Source: Saprospiraceae bacterium (lineage in GTDB: Bacteria > Bacteroidota > Bacteroidia > Chitinophagales > Saprospiraceae). Taken from it: a stretch of DNA of 34,237 bases. The position numbers and the translations under genes were made by a program. A model generated the notes under the pieces. It saw only the letters and a program-made list of their open reading frames with translations, made no database searches and was not told the DNA's origin. How positions within the stretch are numbered: the stretch's first letter is position 1; every line of letters begins with the position of its first letter. The DNA is taken from assembly GCA_028284395.1 (NCBI GenBank), contig JANQRV010000096.1:1-34237 (forward strand), given 5' to 3'. This document shows, piece by piece, positions 25,943 to 34,237 of this stretch.

Positions 25943-28900
25943 ATGAAATTTCAGCTAGCTTTTCCAACCCTTCTCATCTGCTTATTGGGCATCACTTCCT
26001 GTGGAGAGCCAACACCGGAATCCCTAAAAGAAGCATCGGCCAACCTACCGGAAACAGTCGATTTCAACTACCACATCAAACCTATTCTTTCCGATCGCTG
26101 CTTCCAGTGTCACGGTCCCGATGCCAATCAGCGGAAGGGAGAACTTCGGCTTGATATGGCAGAAAATGCCTATGCCGCCACTGTTGGGGACAACAATGTT
26201 GTCAAACACGTCCTATCTCCCGGTAGTTTGAAAAATAGTGAAGTCTTTCACCGCATTATTTCTGACGATGCGGAGTATATGATGCCCCCTCCTGAGTCCA
26301 ATCTAAACTTAACCGTTGAAGAAAAGGCCCTGATCGCCCGTTGGATCCAACAGGGAGCGGAATACAAGCCCCACTGGTCTTTCGTTTCGCCCCAAAAAGA
26401 AAGCTTACCCAAAATACAGCAGAAAGATTGGGCACAACAACCTATTGATCATTTCATTTTGGAAAAAATAGAACGTAATGGCCTAATTCCTTCTGAAAAA
26501 GCGGATAAAACCACGCTTTTGCGTCGAGCTTCACTCGATCTGACCGGTCTGCCGCCAACCCCGGAAGACATCGATGATTTCCTTGCCGACGATTCTCCAC
26601 AGGCTTTCGAAAAGGTAATCGACCGGCTGCTCGCCAGCGAGCAATATGGCGAACGATTGGGAGTCGAATGGTTAGATGTGGCCAGATACGCAGATTCACA
26701 TGGCTATCAGGATGACGGCATGCGCAATACGTGGCCGTGGCGAGACTGGGTCATCAAAGCGTTCAATGAAAACATGCCTTACGACCAATTCCTGGTTGAA
26801 CAAATTGCCGGAGACTTACTCCCCAACCCTACCAAAGACCAACTACTGGCCACTTGTTTTAACCGCAATCATCCGCAAACTCAGGAAGGTGGCGTAGTCG
26901 AAGAAGAATACCGAGTGGAATACGTCGCCGATCGCACCAATACTTTTGGTAAGGCCTTGCTGGGCATCACCATGGAGTGCGCCCGGTGCCACGACCACAA
27001 ATACGATCCCATTTCCCAAAAAGAGTACTATTCCCTATTCGCTTTCTTTAACAATAATAATGACTGGGGCATTGTACCCTACAATGGCGAAGCCACCCCT
27101 ACCGTAATGCTTCCCACACCGGAAGAGGAAGAAAAGCTAGCCAAGATCCGCCAACAGATGAAACCACTCGAAAGTGCCATCGTATCGGATAATTTCGTAG
27201 CGGATTTCAAAAAGTGGGCGAAAAACAAAACGCCCCGCCTCAGTTTGAAAGAAGGCATGGTAGCAAGTTTCGATTTTGATAAAGAAGTTGAGGTACCCAA
27301 AAGACGACTCAATCTCGATGGTAAAAAATCGGCCGGCTGGGCCGGAGTCGGTGGCAAAAGCAAGGTGATCAGTTACGTTAACCGGGCCAAGGGCAAACCG
27401 GATGCCGCCCTCCTCGGAGATGTGGACAGCCGCCCGACCACCGTTGAAGGTAAAGACGGAATGGCAGTTCAATTCCATGGCGACTGTGGCATTCGCTTCA
27501 ACCGCGATATGGACTTTGATCGTCACCAACCGTTCTCCGTCAGCATCTGGGTCAAGTTGCTCAAGGAAGGCGAAAAAGGTCCCATTTTCAATAATACCAA
27601 CGGAGATTTCGAAGGTTATCGCGGTTGGATCTGCAAACTCAATGAAGATGGCACCCTATCGTTCCAGCTCAACCACGTTTGGCCAGATAACTGTATCGAT
27701 TATCAGACCATCGATCCGATCAAAGTCGGCGAGTGGACACACATTACCATGACCTACAATGGAAGCAGCAAAGCCGATGGACTGCACTTCTTCGTGAACG
27801 GCAAAGTCCCCCAATACAAACTGCATCGGGACAACCTGCAAAAGAGCCTGCTCCATGGGGTAAAGGGATCCAATTGGTCCAACTTCCCCTTGATGTTAGG
27901 CCGGGAAAAGGAGCGTTCGATCGAAAACATTGTCATGGATGAGTTGCGCGTTTGGGATCGACAGCTCTCCGCAATCGAAGTGCAACAATTGTTCAATCCT
28001 GAAGCCGCAGCCAAACCCAATGACGAACAACTATTGGAGTATTACCTACTCAGTGGAAAGAATCGCTCCTACAATCGCAATTTGACTGAATTAACTGCAT
28101 TAAGAAAAGAAGAAAACCTGGTCGCTACCGATATTCTGGAAGTAATGGTCATGCGGGATCGCCAGGAAGTTCGCCCCACTTTTGTCCTTGACCGGGGCAT
28201 GTACGATGCGCCTACCGACTCCGTACAACCCAATACCCCGTCGGTATTTGCCAGTTTGCCGGACGACGCCCCGCGCAATCGATTAAGCCTGGCCCGTTGG
28301 TTGGTATCCAAAGACAATTCCTTGACGGCCCGGGTGCAAGTCAATCGCCTTTGGATGATGTTGTTTGGACGGGGACTGGTAGCTACCCAGGAGGATTTTG
28401 GCAATCAGGGCAATCTACCCACCCACCCCGAGCTGTTGGACTGGCTGGCCGTTGACTTCATGGAAAACGGCTGGGACATGAAATCATTTCTGAAGCAGGT
28501 CATGCTCTCAGCTACCTACCAACAAAGCTCCATCATTCGTAAGGAAGTGGCGGAGAAAGATCCAACCAATCAATGGTACGCCCACTACCCGGCCTACCGC
28601 CTGCCGGCGGAAACCATTCGGGATCATGCCCTCGCCTCCAGCGGTCTTCTGGTGACCAAAGTCGGGGGTCCCAGTGTTTACCCCTATCAACCGAAAGGCA
28701 TTTGGAAGGCCTTGGCCACCCGTAATGCCACCGTCTACCAGCAGGGCACCGGAGAAGACCTCTACCGCCGAAGCATGTATACCATCTGGAAACGGAGTGC
28801 TCCTCCCCCATCCATGATGAACTTTGATGCTCCGGATCGCTACTACTGCATCGTCAGCAGGCAAAAAACCGCTACTCCGCTGCAGTCATTAGTACTGATG

Positions 28901-29221
28901 AACGACCCGCAGTTTGTAGAGGCTTCCCGAGCATTAGCCGAGCGAACGATCCAACGCGGCGGAGACCAGGTAGAAGATCGCATCAATTACCTGTTCAAGT
29001 GCCTCGTGGGAAGAAGTCCGGATCCGGAAGAACTGAATCCACTAAAGCAATTCTACCAGGAAGAGCGGGCCAGTTTCTCCGCTGAGCCACAAAAAGCTCA
29101 AGAACTATTAGCCGTGGGGGAACACCCGGTCGATCCAACACTAGATAAAACAGAATTAGCCGCCTACTCAATGATCGCTTCCACGGTCATGAACTTCGAC
29201 GAATTCGTCATGAAGCGGTGA
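25943..29221 (+). CDS. PSD1 / planctomycete cytochrome C-domain lipoprotein (DUF1549-LamG-DUF1553)
   Basis: This is a 1092-residue exported protein. The start is MKFQLAFPTLLICLLGITSC (25943), with lipobox cysteine 20. Domains in order are PSCyt1 (about 38-130) with a heme motif CFQCH (53-57) and YMMPPP as a possible Met ligand, DUF1549 (about 165-370) with a second CxxCH at 346-350 (CARCHDHKYD), a LamG-like concanavalin domain (about 500-685; VQFHGDCGIRF, ISVSIW-type strand PFSVSIWVKL), and DUF1553 (about 775-1060; RLSLARWLVSKDNSLTARVQ). Such proteins pair with DUF1501 proteins and often neighbour sulfatases; their redox role in sugar degradation is unproven. The DUF1501 gene follows in the same reading frame after one TGA and 33 sense codons. 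Confidence 0.93.
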   Translation: MKFQLAFPTLLICLLGITSCGEPTPESLKEASANLPETVDFNYHIKPILSDRCFQCHGPDANQRKGELRLDMAENAYAATVGDNNVVKHVLSPGSLKNSEVFHRIISDDAEYMMPPPESNLNLTVEEKALIARWIQQGAEYKPHWSFVSPQKESLPKIQQKDWAQQPIDHFILEKIERNGLIPSEKADKTTLLRRASLDLTGLPPTPEDIDDFLADDSPQAFEKVIDRLLASEQYGERLGVEWLDVARYADSHGYQDDGMRNTWPWRDWVIKAFNENMPYDQFLVEQIAGDLLPNPTKDQLLATCFNRNHPQTQEGGVVEEEYRVEYVADRTNTFGKALLGITMECARCHDHKYDPISQKEYYSLFAFFNNNNDWGIVPYNGEATPTVMLPTPEEEEKLAKIRQQMKPLESAIVSDNFVADFKKWAKNKTPRLSLKEGMVASFDFDKEVEVPKRRLNLDGKKSAGWAGVGGKSKVISYVNRAKGKPDAALLGDVDSRPTTVEGKDGMAVQFHGDCGIRFNRDMDFDRHQPFSVSIWVKLLKEGEKGPIFNNTNGDFEGYRGWICKLNEDGTLSFQLNHVWPDNCIDYQTIDPIKVGEWTHITMTYNGSSKADGLHFFVNGKVPQYKLHRDNLQKSLLHGVKGSNWSNFPLMLGREKERSIENIVMDELRVWDRQLSAIEVQQLFNPEAAAKPNDEQLLEYYLLSGKNRSYNRNLTELTALRKEENLVATDILEVMVMRDRQEVRPTFVLDRGMYDAPTDSVQPNTPSVFASLPDDAPRNRLSLARWLVSKDNSLTARVQVNRLWMMLFGRGLVATQEDFGNQGNLPTHPELLDWLAVDFMENGWDMKSFLKQVMLSATYQQSSIIRKEVAEKDPTNQWYAHYPAYRLPAETIRDHALASSGLLVTKVGGPSVYPYQPKGIWKALATRNATVYQQGTGEDLYRRSMYTIWKRSAPPPSMMNFDAPDRYYCIVSRQKTATPLQSLVLMNDPQFVEASRALAERTIQRGGDQVEDRINYLFKCLVGRSPDPEELNPLKQFYQEERASFSAEPQKAQELLAVGEHPVDPTLDKTELAAYSMIASTVMNFDEFVMKR

Positions 29222-29262
29222 CCCAAAGCAACAAAAGAGACAGCAACAGCAGCAATAGCAGC

Positions 29263-29298
29263 AATAGTAACAATAGTAACAATAGTAACAATAGTAAC
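29263..29298 (+). repeat. Four tandem copies of a 9-base unit (AATAGTAAC)
   Basis: AATAGTAAC occurs four times without mismatch, preceded by degenerate AGCAATAGC-type units from about 29238. The tract fills the 99-base gap between the PSD1 and DUF1501 genes. It contains no in-frame stop in the shared frame, where it reads as repeated Ile-Val-Thr, and such a tract is prone to slippage in multiples of three codons. Confidence 0.9.
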
Positions 29299-29320
29299 CA
29301 AAGCAACAACAACATCAACC

Positions 29321-30766
29321 ATGTCCAATAAATTCGACCAACTCGTTTCCGGCCTCAATCGCCGGGTATTCATGCAAAACAGCCTGTACAGTCTGGGCGC
29401 TACGGCCTTAACCTCCCTGCTGGGGGGTAATAGCATTGAAAACTTTATGAACGGGAATAGCGATCTCCCCCATTTTTCTCCCAAGGTGAAGCGCATTATT
29501 TACCTTTTTCAAAGTGGGGCACCTTCGCAATTGGAGCTATTCGATTACAAACCCAAATTAAAGGAAATGTTTGGTCAGGAGTTGCCGGCCTCCATCCGGG
29601 GTAATCAGCGCGTGACGGGCATGACTTCCAATCAGCGGTCGTTTCCACTCGCCATGGGCGATTTTTCTTTTCAGCAATACGGCCAAAGCGGTGCCTGGTT
29701 GAGCAACATCATGCCTCACCACGAGAAGATCGTCGATGATGTTACCTTCATCAAGACGATGCACACGGAGGCCATCAATCACGACCCTGCCGTGACTTTC
29801 GTACAGACGGGATCGCAGCAAGCGGGCCGACCCAGTATGGGATCTTGGGTGAGTTACGGTCTTGGCAGCGAAAACAAGAATCTACCCGACTTTGTCGTAC
29901 TGCTATCCCGCGGTATCCCGGGAGGACAACCCCTATACGCCAAATTGTGGGGCAGTGGCTTCTTACCTTCTAAACATCAAGGCGTGATGTTCCGGTCTGG
30001 CGATGAGCCGGTATTATACCTCAACGACCCGAAAGGAATTGATCGCGACAGTCGGCGTCGGATGCTCAATTATCTTGAAAAACTCCACCAACACCAATAC
30101 GAAAAGACCAACGACGAAAGCTTGCATTCCCGCATGGCCCAGTACGAAATGGCTTTCCGGATGCAAATGTCGGTCCCCGAATCCCTCGACATGTCGGATG
30201 AGCCCGACTACATCTTTGATGAATACGGCGAACAAGCCCGAACCCCAGGATCTTTCGCCTACAATTGTATCCTGGCCCGCAAACTGGCAGAAAGTGGCGT
30301 GCGTTTCATCCAACTTTACCAGATGGGTTGGGACATGCACGGCAATTTGCCGAACCAGATCCGACAAATGGCGAAAACAGTCGATCAGCCTTCTGCCGCG
30401 CTGATCACGGATCTCAAACGCAGAGGTATGCTCGACGATACGCTTGTCATATGGGGAGGCGAATTTGGCCGGGGCTGCTATTCCCAGGGTAAACTAACAC
30501 CCGAGGTCTACGGCCGCGATCACCATCCTCGCTGCTTCACGATCTGGATGGCCGGGGCGGGCGTCAAACAAGGACATACCTACGGACAAACGGATGACTT
30601 TGGCTACAACATCGTGAAAGACCCGGTCCACGTTCACGACTTCCAGGCAACGGTATTGCACCTACTGGGCATCGACCACGAGCGGTTTACCCAGAAATTC
30701 CAGGGACGACGGTATCGATTGACGGATGTGCATGGACATGTGGTGAAGGGCGTGTTGAGTGCTTGA
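29321..30766 (+). CDS. DUF1501-family secreted protein, probable Tat substrate
   Basis: This 481-residue protein of the DUF1501 family (alkaline-phosphatase/sulfatase-like fold) is the usual partner of PSD1 proteins. A twin-arginine-like leader is visible: NRRVFMQNSLYSLGATAL (residues 13-30). Family motifs include IIYLFQSGAPSQLELFDYKP, VGTH-like positions as FIKTMHTEAINHDPAV, GSWVSYGLGS, VIWGGEFGRGCY and GRDHHPRCFTIWMAGAGVK, then DFQATVLHLLGIDHERFT. The conserved His/Asp residues in those motifs should bind metal. The enzymatic activity is not established for the family. It follows the PSD1 gene by 99 bases in the same frame and is probably cotranscribed. Confidence 0.92.
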   Translation: MSNKFDQLVSGLNRRVFMQNSLYSLGATALTSLLGGNSIENFMNGNSDLPHFSPKVKRIIYLFQSGAPSQLELFDYKPKLKEMFGQELPASIRGNQRVTGMTSNQRSFPLAMGDFSFQQYGQSGAWLSNIMPHHEKIVDDVTFIKTMHTEAINHDPAVTFVQTGSQQAGRPSMGSWVSYGLGSENKNLPDFVVLLSRGIPGGQPLYAKLWGSGFLPSKHQGVMFRSGDEPVLYLNDPKGIDRDSRRRMLNYLEKLHQHQYEKTNDESLHSRMAQYEMAFRMQMSVPESLDMSDEPDYIFDEYGEQARTPGSFAYNCILARKLAESGVRFIQLYQMGWDMHGNLPNQIRQMAKTVDQPSAALITDLKRRGMLDDTLVIWGGEFGRGCYSQGKLTPEVYGRDHHPRCFTIWMAGAGVKQGHTYGQTDDFGYNIVKDPVHVHDFQATVLHLLGIDHERFTQKFQGRRYRLTDVHGHVVKGVLSA

Positions 30767-30796
30767 TTAGGGTGAGATGATCAACCAGTAAACAAA

Positions 30797-30860
30797 TTAC
30801 TCAATGTGTTGAGTAATTTTACTCAGTAAATTGAGTAATTTTACTCAGCAATCTGAGTAA
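30797..30860. repeat. Three tandem 22-base palindromic repeats upstream of the ATPase gene
   Basis: TTACTCA-N6-TGAGTAA occurs three times, at 30797-30816, 30819-30838 and 30841-30860, with an exact 22-base period. The 7-base arms are identical in all three copies while the six central bases differ (ATGTGT, GTAAAT, GCAATC). The last copy ends two bases before the ATPase start codon. Sites spaced at about two helical turns with conserved arms suggest cooperative binding by a dimeric protein; at RNA level each could also form a small hairpin that masks the start. Confidence 0.85.
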
Positions 30861-30862
30861 TC

Positions 30863-32056
30863 ATGCACCAATACCGAAGAGCGCAGTTCAAAACACTGCA
30901 AACCAGGATAAAAGAACCCCGTCGATTCATTCAAGTGATCACGGGTCCCAGACAAGTGGGAAAAACCACTATGGTACAACAGATCCTCAAAGAAACATCC
31001 ATACCCTATCATTTTATCTCTGCCGATGAAAGCCAAACCAATCAATCGGTTTGGATAGACCAACAGTGGGAGGTCGCCCGTTTAAAATTAAAGCAAAAGG
31101 GAGCTTCAGAATTTCTATTGGTCATCGATGAGATCCAAAAAATCGATGATTGGAGTAAAGTGGTAAAAGGTCAATGGGATCGCGACAGCAGAACGAATAC
31201 GGCTCTTAAGGTCATACTATTAGGTTCGTCCCGCCTGCTCCTCGAGAAGGGTTTGACGGAGTCATTGGCAGGTCGCTTTGAAAGAATTTTTATGCACCAT
31301 TGGTCTTACCGGGAGATGCAATCGGCCTTTGGACTCACCCCAGAAGAATATGTCTGGTTTGGCGGCTATCCCGGAGCAATCCCATTAACCAAAGAAGAGG
31401 ATCGCTGGAAAGACTACATACGCAATGCATTGATCGAAACTACTATTTCCAAAGACATTCTACAACTCTCCAGAATACGAAAACCGGCCTTACTGAAAAG
31501 GTTATTTGAGTTCAGCTGCATGTATTCCGGAAAAATTCTCTCCTATACCAAAATGCTCGGCCAGCTGGTCGATGCCGGCAACACGACCACTTTGGCGCAT
31601 TATTTGGAACTACTTGGCTCTGCGGGACTGGTTACCGGTATTGAAAAGTATTCCGGCAGTCTAGTCCGGACCCGATCCTCCAGCCCCAAACTACAGGTTT
31701 TAAATACAGCTTTACTGTCTGCCTACCAGGTCGATTCCCTGCAGACCATCCGAATGCAACCAGATCGGTGGGGACATCATGTGGAGTCGACAGTTGGAGC
31801 CCACCTCGCCACCAGTGTGGCCAATGCTCCCGATTTAAAATTGTTTTACTGGCGGCATAGAAATAATGAAGTAGATTTCGTCCTACAAAAAGGAGAGCAA
31901 GTCATTGGACTTGAAGTTAAATCCGGTCCGTCAGGTTATCATTCGGGCATGGCAGCTTTTCAAAGCAAATATCAACCATATAAGATGTTATTGGTCGGAC
32001 CGAATGGGATGCCCTGGCAAGAGTTTCTCTTGATTGATCCAAATGACCTTTTTTAA
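30863..32056 (+). CDS. AAA ATPase with C-terminal DUF4143 nuclease-like domain
   Basis: This is a 397-residue cytoplasmic protein. The P-loop GPRQVGKTT (28-36) and Walker B LLVIDEIQK (85-93) are intact, followed by a sensor-like LLGSSRLLL and a GRFERI box. The middle contains a winged-helix region, and the C-terminal DUF4143 carries a PD-(D/E)xK-like pattern: NEVDFVLQKGEQVIGLEVKSG, where D336 and the E-x-K of LEVKSG are the expected catalytic residues. Proteins of this family are widespread, often duplicated and mobile, and of uncertain role. It sits directly behind three palindromic repeats and ends one base before the ATG of the broken thioredoxin-like gene. It seems inserted between genes with catabolic functions. 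Confidence 0.9.
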   Translation: MHQYRRAQFKTLQTRIKEPRRFIQVITGPRQVGKTTMVQQILKETSIPYHFISADESQTNQSVWIDQQWEVARLKLKQKGASEFLLVIDEIQKIDDWSKVVKGQWDRDSRTNTALKVILLGSSRLLLEKGLTESLAGRFERIFMHHWSYREMQSAFGLTPEEYVWFGGYPGAIPLTKEEDRWKDYIRNALIETTISKDILQLSRIRKPALLKRLFEFSCMYSGKILSYTKMLGQLVDAGNTTTLAHYLELLGSAGLVTGIEKYSGSLVRTRSSSPKLQVLNTALLSAYQVDSLQTIRMQPDRWGHHVESTVGAHLATSVANAPDLKLFYWRHRNNEVDFVLQKGEQVIGLEVKSGPSGYHSGMAAFQSKYQPYKMLLVGPNGMPWQEFLLIDPNDLF

Positions 32057-32057
32057 A

Positions 32058-32675
32058 ATGAATACTGCCTCGATGCAAAGAACTACCTATACCACCGTAT
32101 TATTGGCTTTTCTATTCGGTTCTATTATGAGCCTAAATAGCTGCCAAGCCCAAAAAGTCCCGTGGCAACACCTTATTGGCCAACCCGCCCCCCCTTGGGA
32201 AATTGATCGTTAGGTCAATTCTGAACCGCTTCAACTCGGGGATCTGAAAGGCAAAGTCGTTCTACTCCGATGGTGGCTCGATACCTGCCCCTTCTGCGAA
32301 GCCAGTGCAGTGTCCCTCAACGAGTTTCACGATCAATACGCCGAGAAGGGCCTGGTCATCATCGGTCTTTACCACCCCAAACCATACGGCACGAAGGTTA
32401 CCAACGAAGCGGTTCGTAAATACACTGCAGCGAAGCAATTCCGGTTTCCCATTGCCATCGACGAAGATTGGAAAAATCTCAACCGTTATTGGTTTCAAAA
32501 TGGCGGGAGAGATTATACATCCATCAGTTTTTTGATCGACCGGGAAGGTAGGATACGGTACATTCACCCCGGCGGCTCCTACAATCGCGAAGGGTTGCCC
32601 TATGGAAATCGGCAGTGGCGGCGGGATTATTTTGAGTTGAAGGAATGGTTAGAGCTGTTGTTGGGTCGGTTGTAA
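32058..32675 (+). pseudogene. Thioredoxin-like (TlpA/AhpC-TSA) lipoprotein gene interrupted by an in-frame TAG
   Basis: The frame starts one base after the ATPase stop and encodes a lipoprotein-type leader (LLAFLFGSIMSLNSC) and PAPPWEIDR, then hits TAG at 32211-32213 (codon 52). The same frame continues to 32675 with a thioredoxin fold: GKVVLLRWWLDTCPFCEAS (C77-P-F-C80), GLVIIGLYHP and SISFLIDREGRIRYIHPGG. Because both sides share a frame this is a nonsense change, not a frameshift; TGG (Trp) to TAG is the simplest history. A GTG at 32310 could restart translation but would lose the CxxC. It would be a periplasmic thiol-disulfide or peroxidase-like protein if read through. Sequencing error cannot be excluded. 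Confidence 0.8.
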
Positions 32676-32677
32676 TG

Positions 32678-34105
32678 CTATCGATTGGTTGGCGGCAACG
32701 ACCTTTTTCTGATATTTTGAAACTTTTCCTCCTCCAGCAATACATTTCCGGGATGAGGATCAACCCATCCAGGTGCTAAGTTTTGGGCATCCCAATCTGC
32801 ATATTCTTGTTCCAAGTTTGCAATGACATCCGGGAATTGATCAGAGATATCATTCCTTTCGTAATGGTCTTTTTCCAAATCAAATAGTAGTGTTTTGTTC
32901 TTATACGCACTTTTATACAACTTGAAATTTCCTTTTCTTACCGCATATTCAAAGCCTCCAACCGAACGCCAAAATAGTGTCTCATGAGGCTTTCCCGCAT
33001 TTTCACCGGATATAAATGGTAATAAGCTAATTCCATCCAATTGTTTTTCGGAGGCGGGAGCAATTCCCAATGCATCTAAAAATGTTGGGAATAAATCAAG
33101 TGAAATAATCGGATATTTATAAACCTGGTGTCCCTTGAGGCGATCGGGCCAGGTTATAAAAAAAGGGACTTTAATTCCCCCTTCGAAGAGCATCCCTTTA
33201 TGTCCTCTATTGGGACGATTATCAGCAAATTCTCTTCTCCCTCCATTGTCACTTAAAAAAACGATGATGGTATTATCTTTTATACCATTGGCAATCAATG
33301 CTGAATCTATCTTTCCAACACCTGCGTCTACGGCATTGACCATCGCCCCATAGACGCTTCTCCCACCATATTCAATATGCTTAGTTCTTTCAAGATATTG
33401 CTTTGTGGCATGGTTAGGCGCATGGGGAGCATTGTAGGCCAAATACAAAAAGAACGGTTTTTCATTTTGACTTGAGATAAAATTTATGGCCTCATCCGTA
33501 AAGTCGTCGGTCAAATAGCTCAATTCCTCTTCGGGCACTTTAACCGTATTCCTAAAAATAGTTTGGACAGGAGATGTCGAAATACCCCAAAAATTCATGC
33601 TGCCCCCTACAAAACCAAACCATTCATCAAATCCTTGCGCCATCGGTTGGACATCGGGATGATCACCAACATGCCACTTGCCAATGGCTCCGGTCCTGTA
33701 CCCTTGCTCTTTTAGGACTTCCGAGATCATTCTTTCCGAAGAAGGAGTGCCAATAGATGCATCATTTTCTCCCTGATAAGGAAGGTTACAATCGTGACCA
33801 AACCGCGCTTGATAACGCCCGGTCAGTAATCCAGCTCTGGAAGGGCTACAATATGGATGTGAAACATATCCGTTTTCAAAGATTACACCTTCTTGTGCTA
33901 TCCTATCTAAATTTGGGGTGGGGATGTCTTTCGCTCCATTGAAACCTACATCTGCCCAGCCTTGATCGTCCGTGAGGATGACAATTATGTTTGGTTTGGT
34001 TTTCTCTTCTTGAATTAGATTGCTGTGATTATTCTCGATTTCCTTTTCTGTGCAGGTTAAAGTGACCAGAGATAAAAAAACGAGCGGAATAATTCTTGAT
34101 AGCAT
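32678..34105 (-). CDS. S1-family (arylsulfatase-type) sulfatase, exported
   Basis: This enzyme hydrolyses sulfate esters, probably on a sulfated polysaccharide. The leader MLSRIIPLVFLSLVTLTC gives a signal peptide with a possible lipobox (C18). The metal-binding start NIIVILTDDQGWADVG has D46 and D47. The formylglycine motif C86-S-P-S-R90 lies in HPYCSPSRAGLLTGRYQ, so an anaerobic-type or FGE-type maturase elsewhere is needed. The second signature GYRTGAIGKWHVGDHP (K143, H145) and the late metal motif VFLSDNGGRREF are intact. At 475 residues the length is normal. The gene converges on the thioredoxin-like pseudogene with two bases between stops and lies 40 bases downstream of another minus-strand gene. 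The substrate subfamily cannot be assigned. Confidence 0.93.
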   Translation of the reverse strand: MLSRIIPLVFLSLVTLTCTEKEIENNHSNLIQEEKTKPNIIVILTDDQGWADVGFNGAKDIPTPNLDRIAQEGVIFENGYVSHPYCSPSRAGLLTGRYQARFGHDCNLPYQGENDASIGTPSSERMISEVLKEQGYRTGAIGKWHVGDHPDVQPMAQGFDEWFGFVGGSMNFWGISTSPVQTIFRNTVKVPEEELSYLTDDFTDEAINFISSQNEKPFFLYLAYNAPHAPNHATKQYLERTKHIEYGGRSVYGAMVNAVDAGVGKIDSALIANGIKDNTIIVFLSDNGGRREFADNRPNRGHKGMLFEGGIKVPFFITWPDRLKGHQVYKYPIISLDLFPTFLDALGIAPASEKQLDGISLLPFISGENAGKPHETLFWRSVGGFEYAVRKGNFKLYKSAYKNKTLLFDLEKDHYERNDISDQFPDVIANLEQEYADWDAQNLAPGWVDPHPGNVLLEEEKFQNIRKRSLPPTNR

Positions 34106-34145
34106 TGGTTTCGCTTTAAAAGAATTTTAGTTTAGTGGTAACCTG

Positions 34146-34237
34146 TCATTCGTTTTCAAAAGGCACCAATCTAAAGGAATACCGATAGTCTTTGACCGGC
34201 AAGGTATATTCATCGTGTACCAGGCGCCCCCAGGAAG
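34146..34237 (-). CDS. C-terminal end of an unidentified gene, truncated by the right edge
   Basis: On the minus strand a frame enters at the window edge and ends at TGA (34148-34146), coding for about 30 residues including WGRLVHDEYTLPVKDYRYSF. The tail was not recognised. It stops 40 bases before the sulfatase start, as expected for an upstream operon member. Confidence 0.4.
   Translation of the reverse strand, partial: SWGRLVHDEYTLPVKDYRYSFRLVPFENE

Noticed and set aside
29238..29310. Antisense coding region across the AATAGTAAC repeats (minus-strand frame 29164-29496)
   Set aside because: It arises because the repeat is stop-free on both strands; the flanks overlap strongly supported plus-strand genes and no family motif is visible.
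30797..30860. Possible mini CRISPR array
   Set aside because: The variable parts are only six bases and lie inside palindromes, the period is 22, and no cas genes are present.
32188..32194. Run of seven Cs as the cause of a frameshift in the thioredoxin-like gene
   Set aside because: The frame before and after the run and the TAG is the same, so an indel at the run does not explain the interruption.

Overview
The window comes from a member of the Bacteroidota, most likely a marine or sediment polysaccharide degrader of the Saprospiraceae/Lewinella type. The phylum follows from a SusC/SusD pair, three proteins with type IX secretion (T9SS) C-terminal sorting domains, an exact Bacteroidota-type promoter (TTTG-N19-TAnnTTTG), and AT-rich leaders without Shine-Dalgarno sites. 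The family is an inference. No rRNA, tRNA, transposase or phage gene was seen, and no stretch over 300 bases lacks a gene or annotated structure.

Region 1 (1-9180, minus strand) is a polysaccharide utilization locus. In transcription order it holds a GntR/FCD repressor, SusC, SusD, an unusual Nramp-family transporter and a PL17-type oligoalginate lyase that runs off the left edge. The repressor promoter carries an 18-bp perfect palindrome almost identical to the hexuronate-regulator (UxuR/ExuR) operator as I remember it. Together these point to uptake and breakdown of alginate or a similar uronate polymer.

Region 2 (9295-24934) is the most distinctive part. Five CotH-type secreted kinases surround three envelope genes: a DUF4956 membrane protein, an HlyD-like membrane fusion protein and a TolC-like outer-membrane protein. 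One arm (cotH1, then a sialidase-like Asp-box protein) is on the minus strand. The other arm is on the plus strand in the order cotH2, cotH3, DUF4956, hlyD, tolC, cotH4, cotH5, with overlapping or closely spaced genes in its second half. Two CotH proteins are predicted lipoproteins and three carry T9SS sorting tails. No ABC transporter and no VTC-type polyphosphate polymerase is present. I propose an undescribed cell-surface phosphorylation and export system.

Region 3 (24953-34237) is a second catabolic segment. It has a lipoprotein of the sugar phosphate isomerase/epimerase fold, a PSD1/planctomycete-cytochrome protein followed in the same reading frame by a DUF1501 protein, an AAA/DUF4143 ATPase preceded by three palindromic 22-bp repeats, a thioredoxin-like gene broken by an in-frame TAG, an S1-type sulfatase, and the 3' end of another minus-strand gene.
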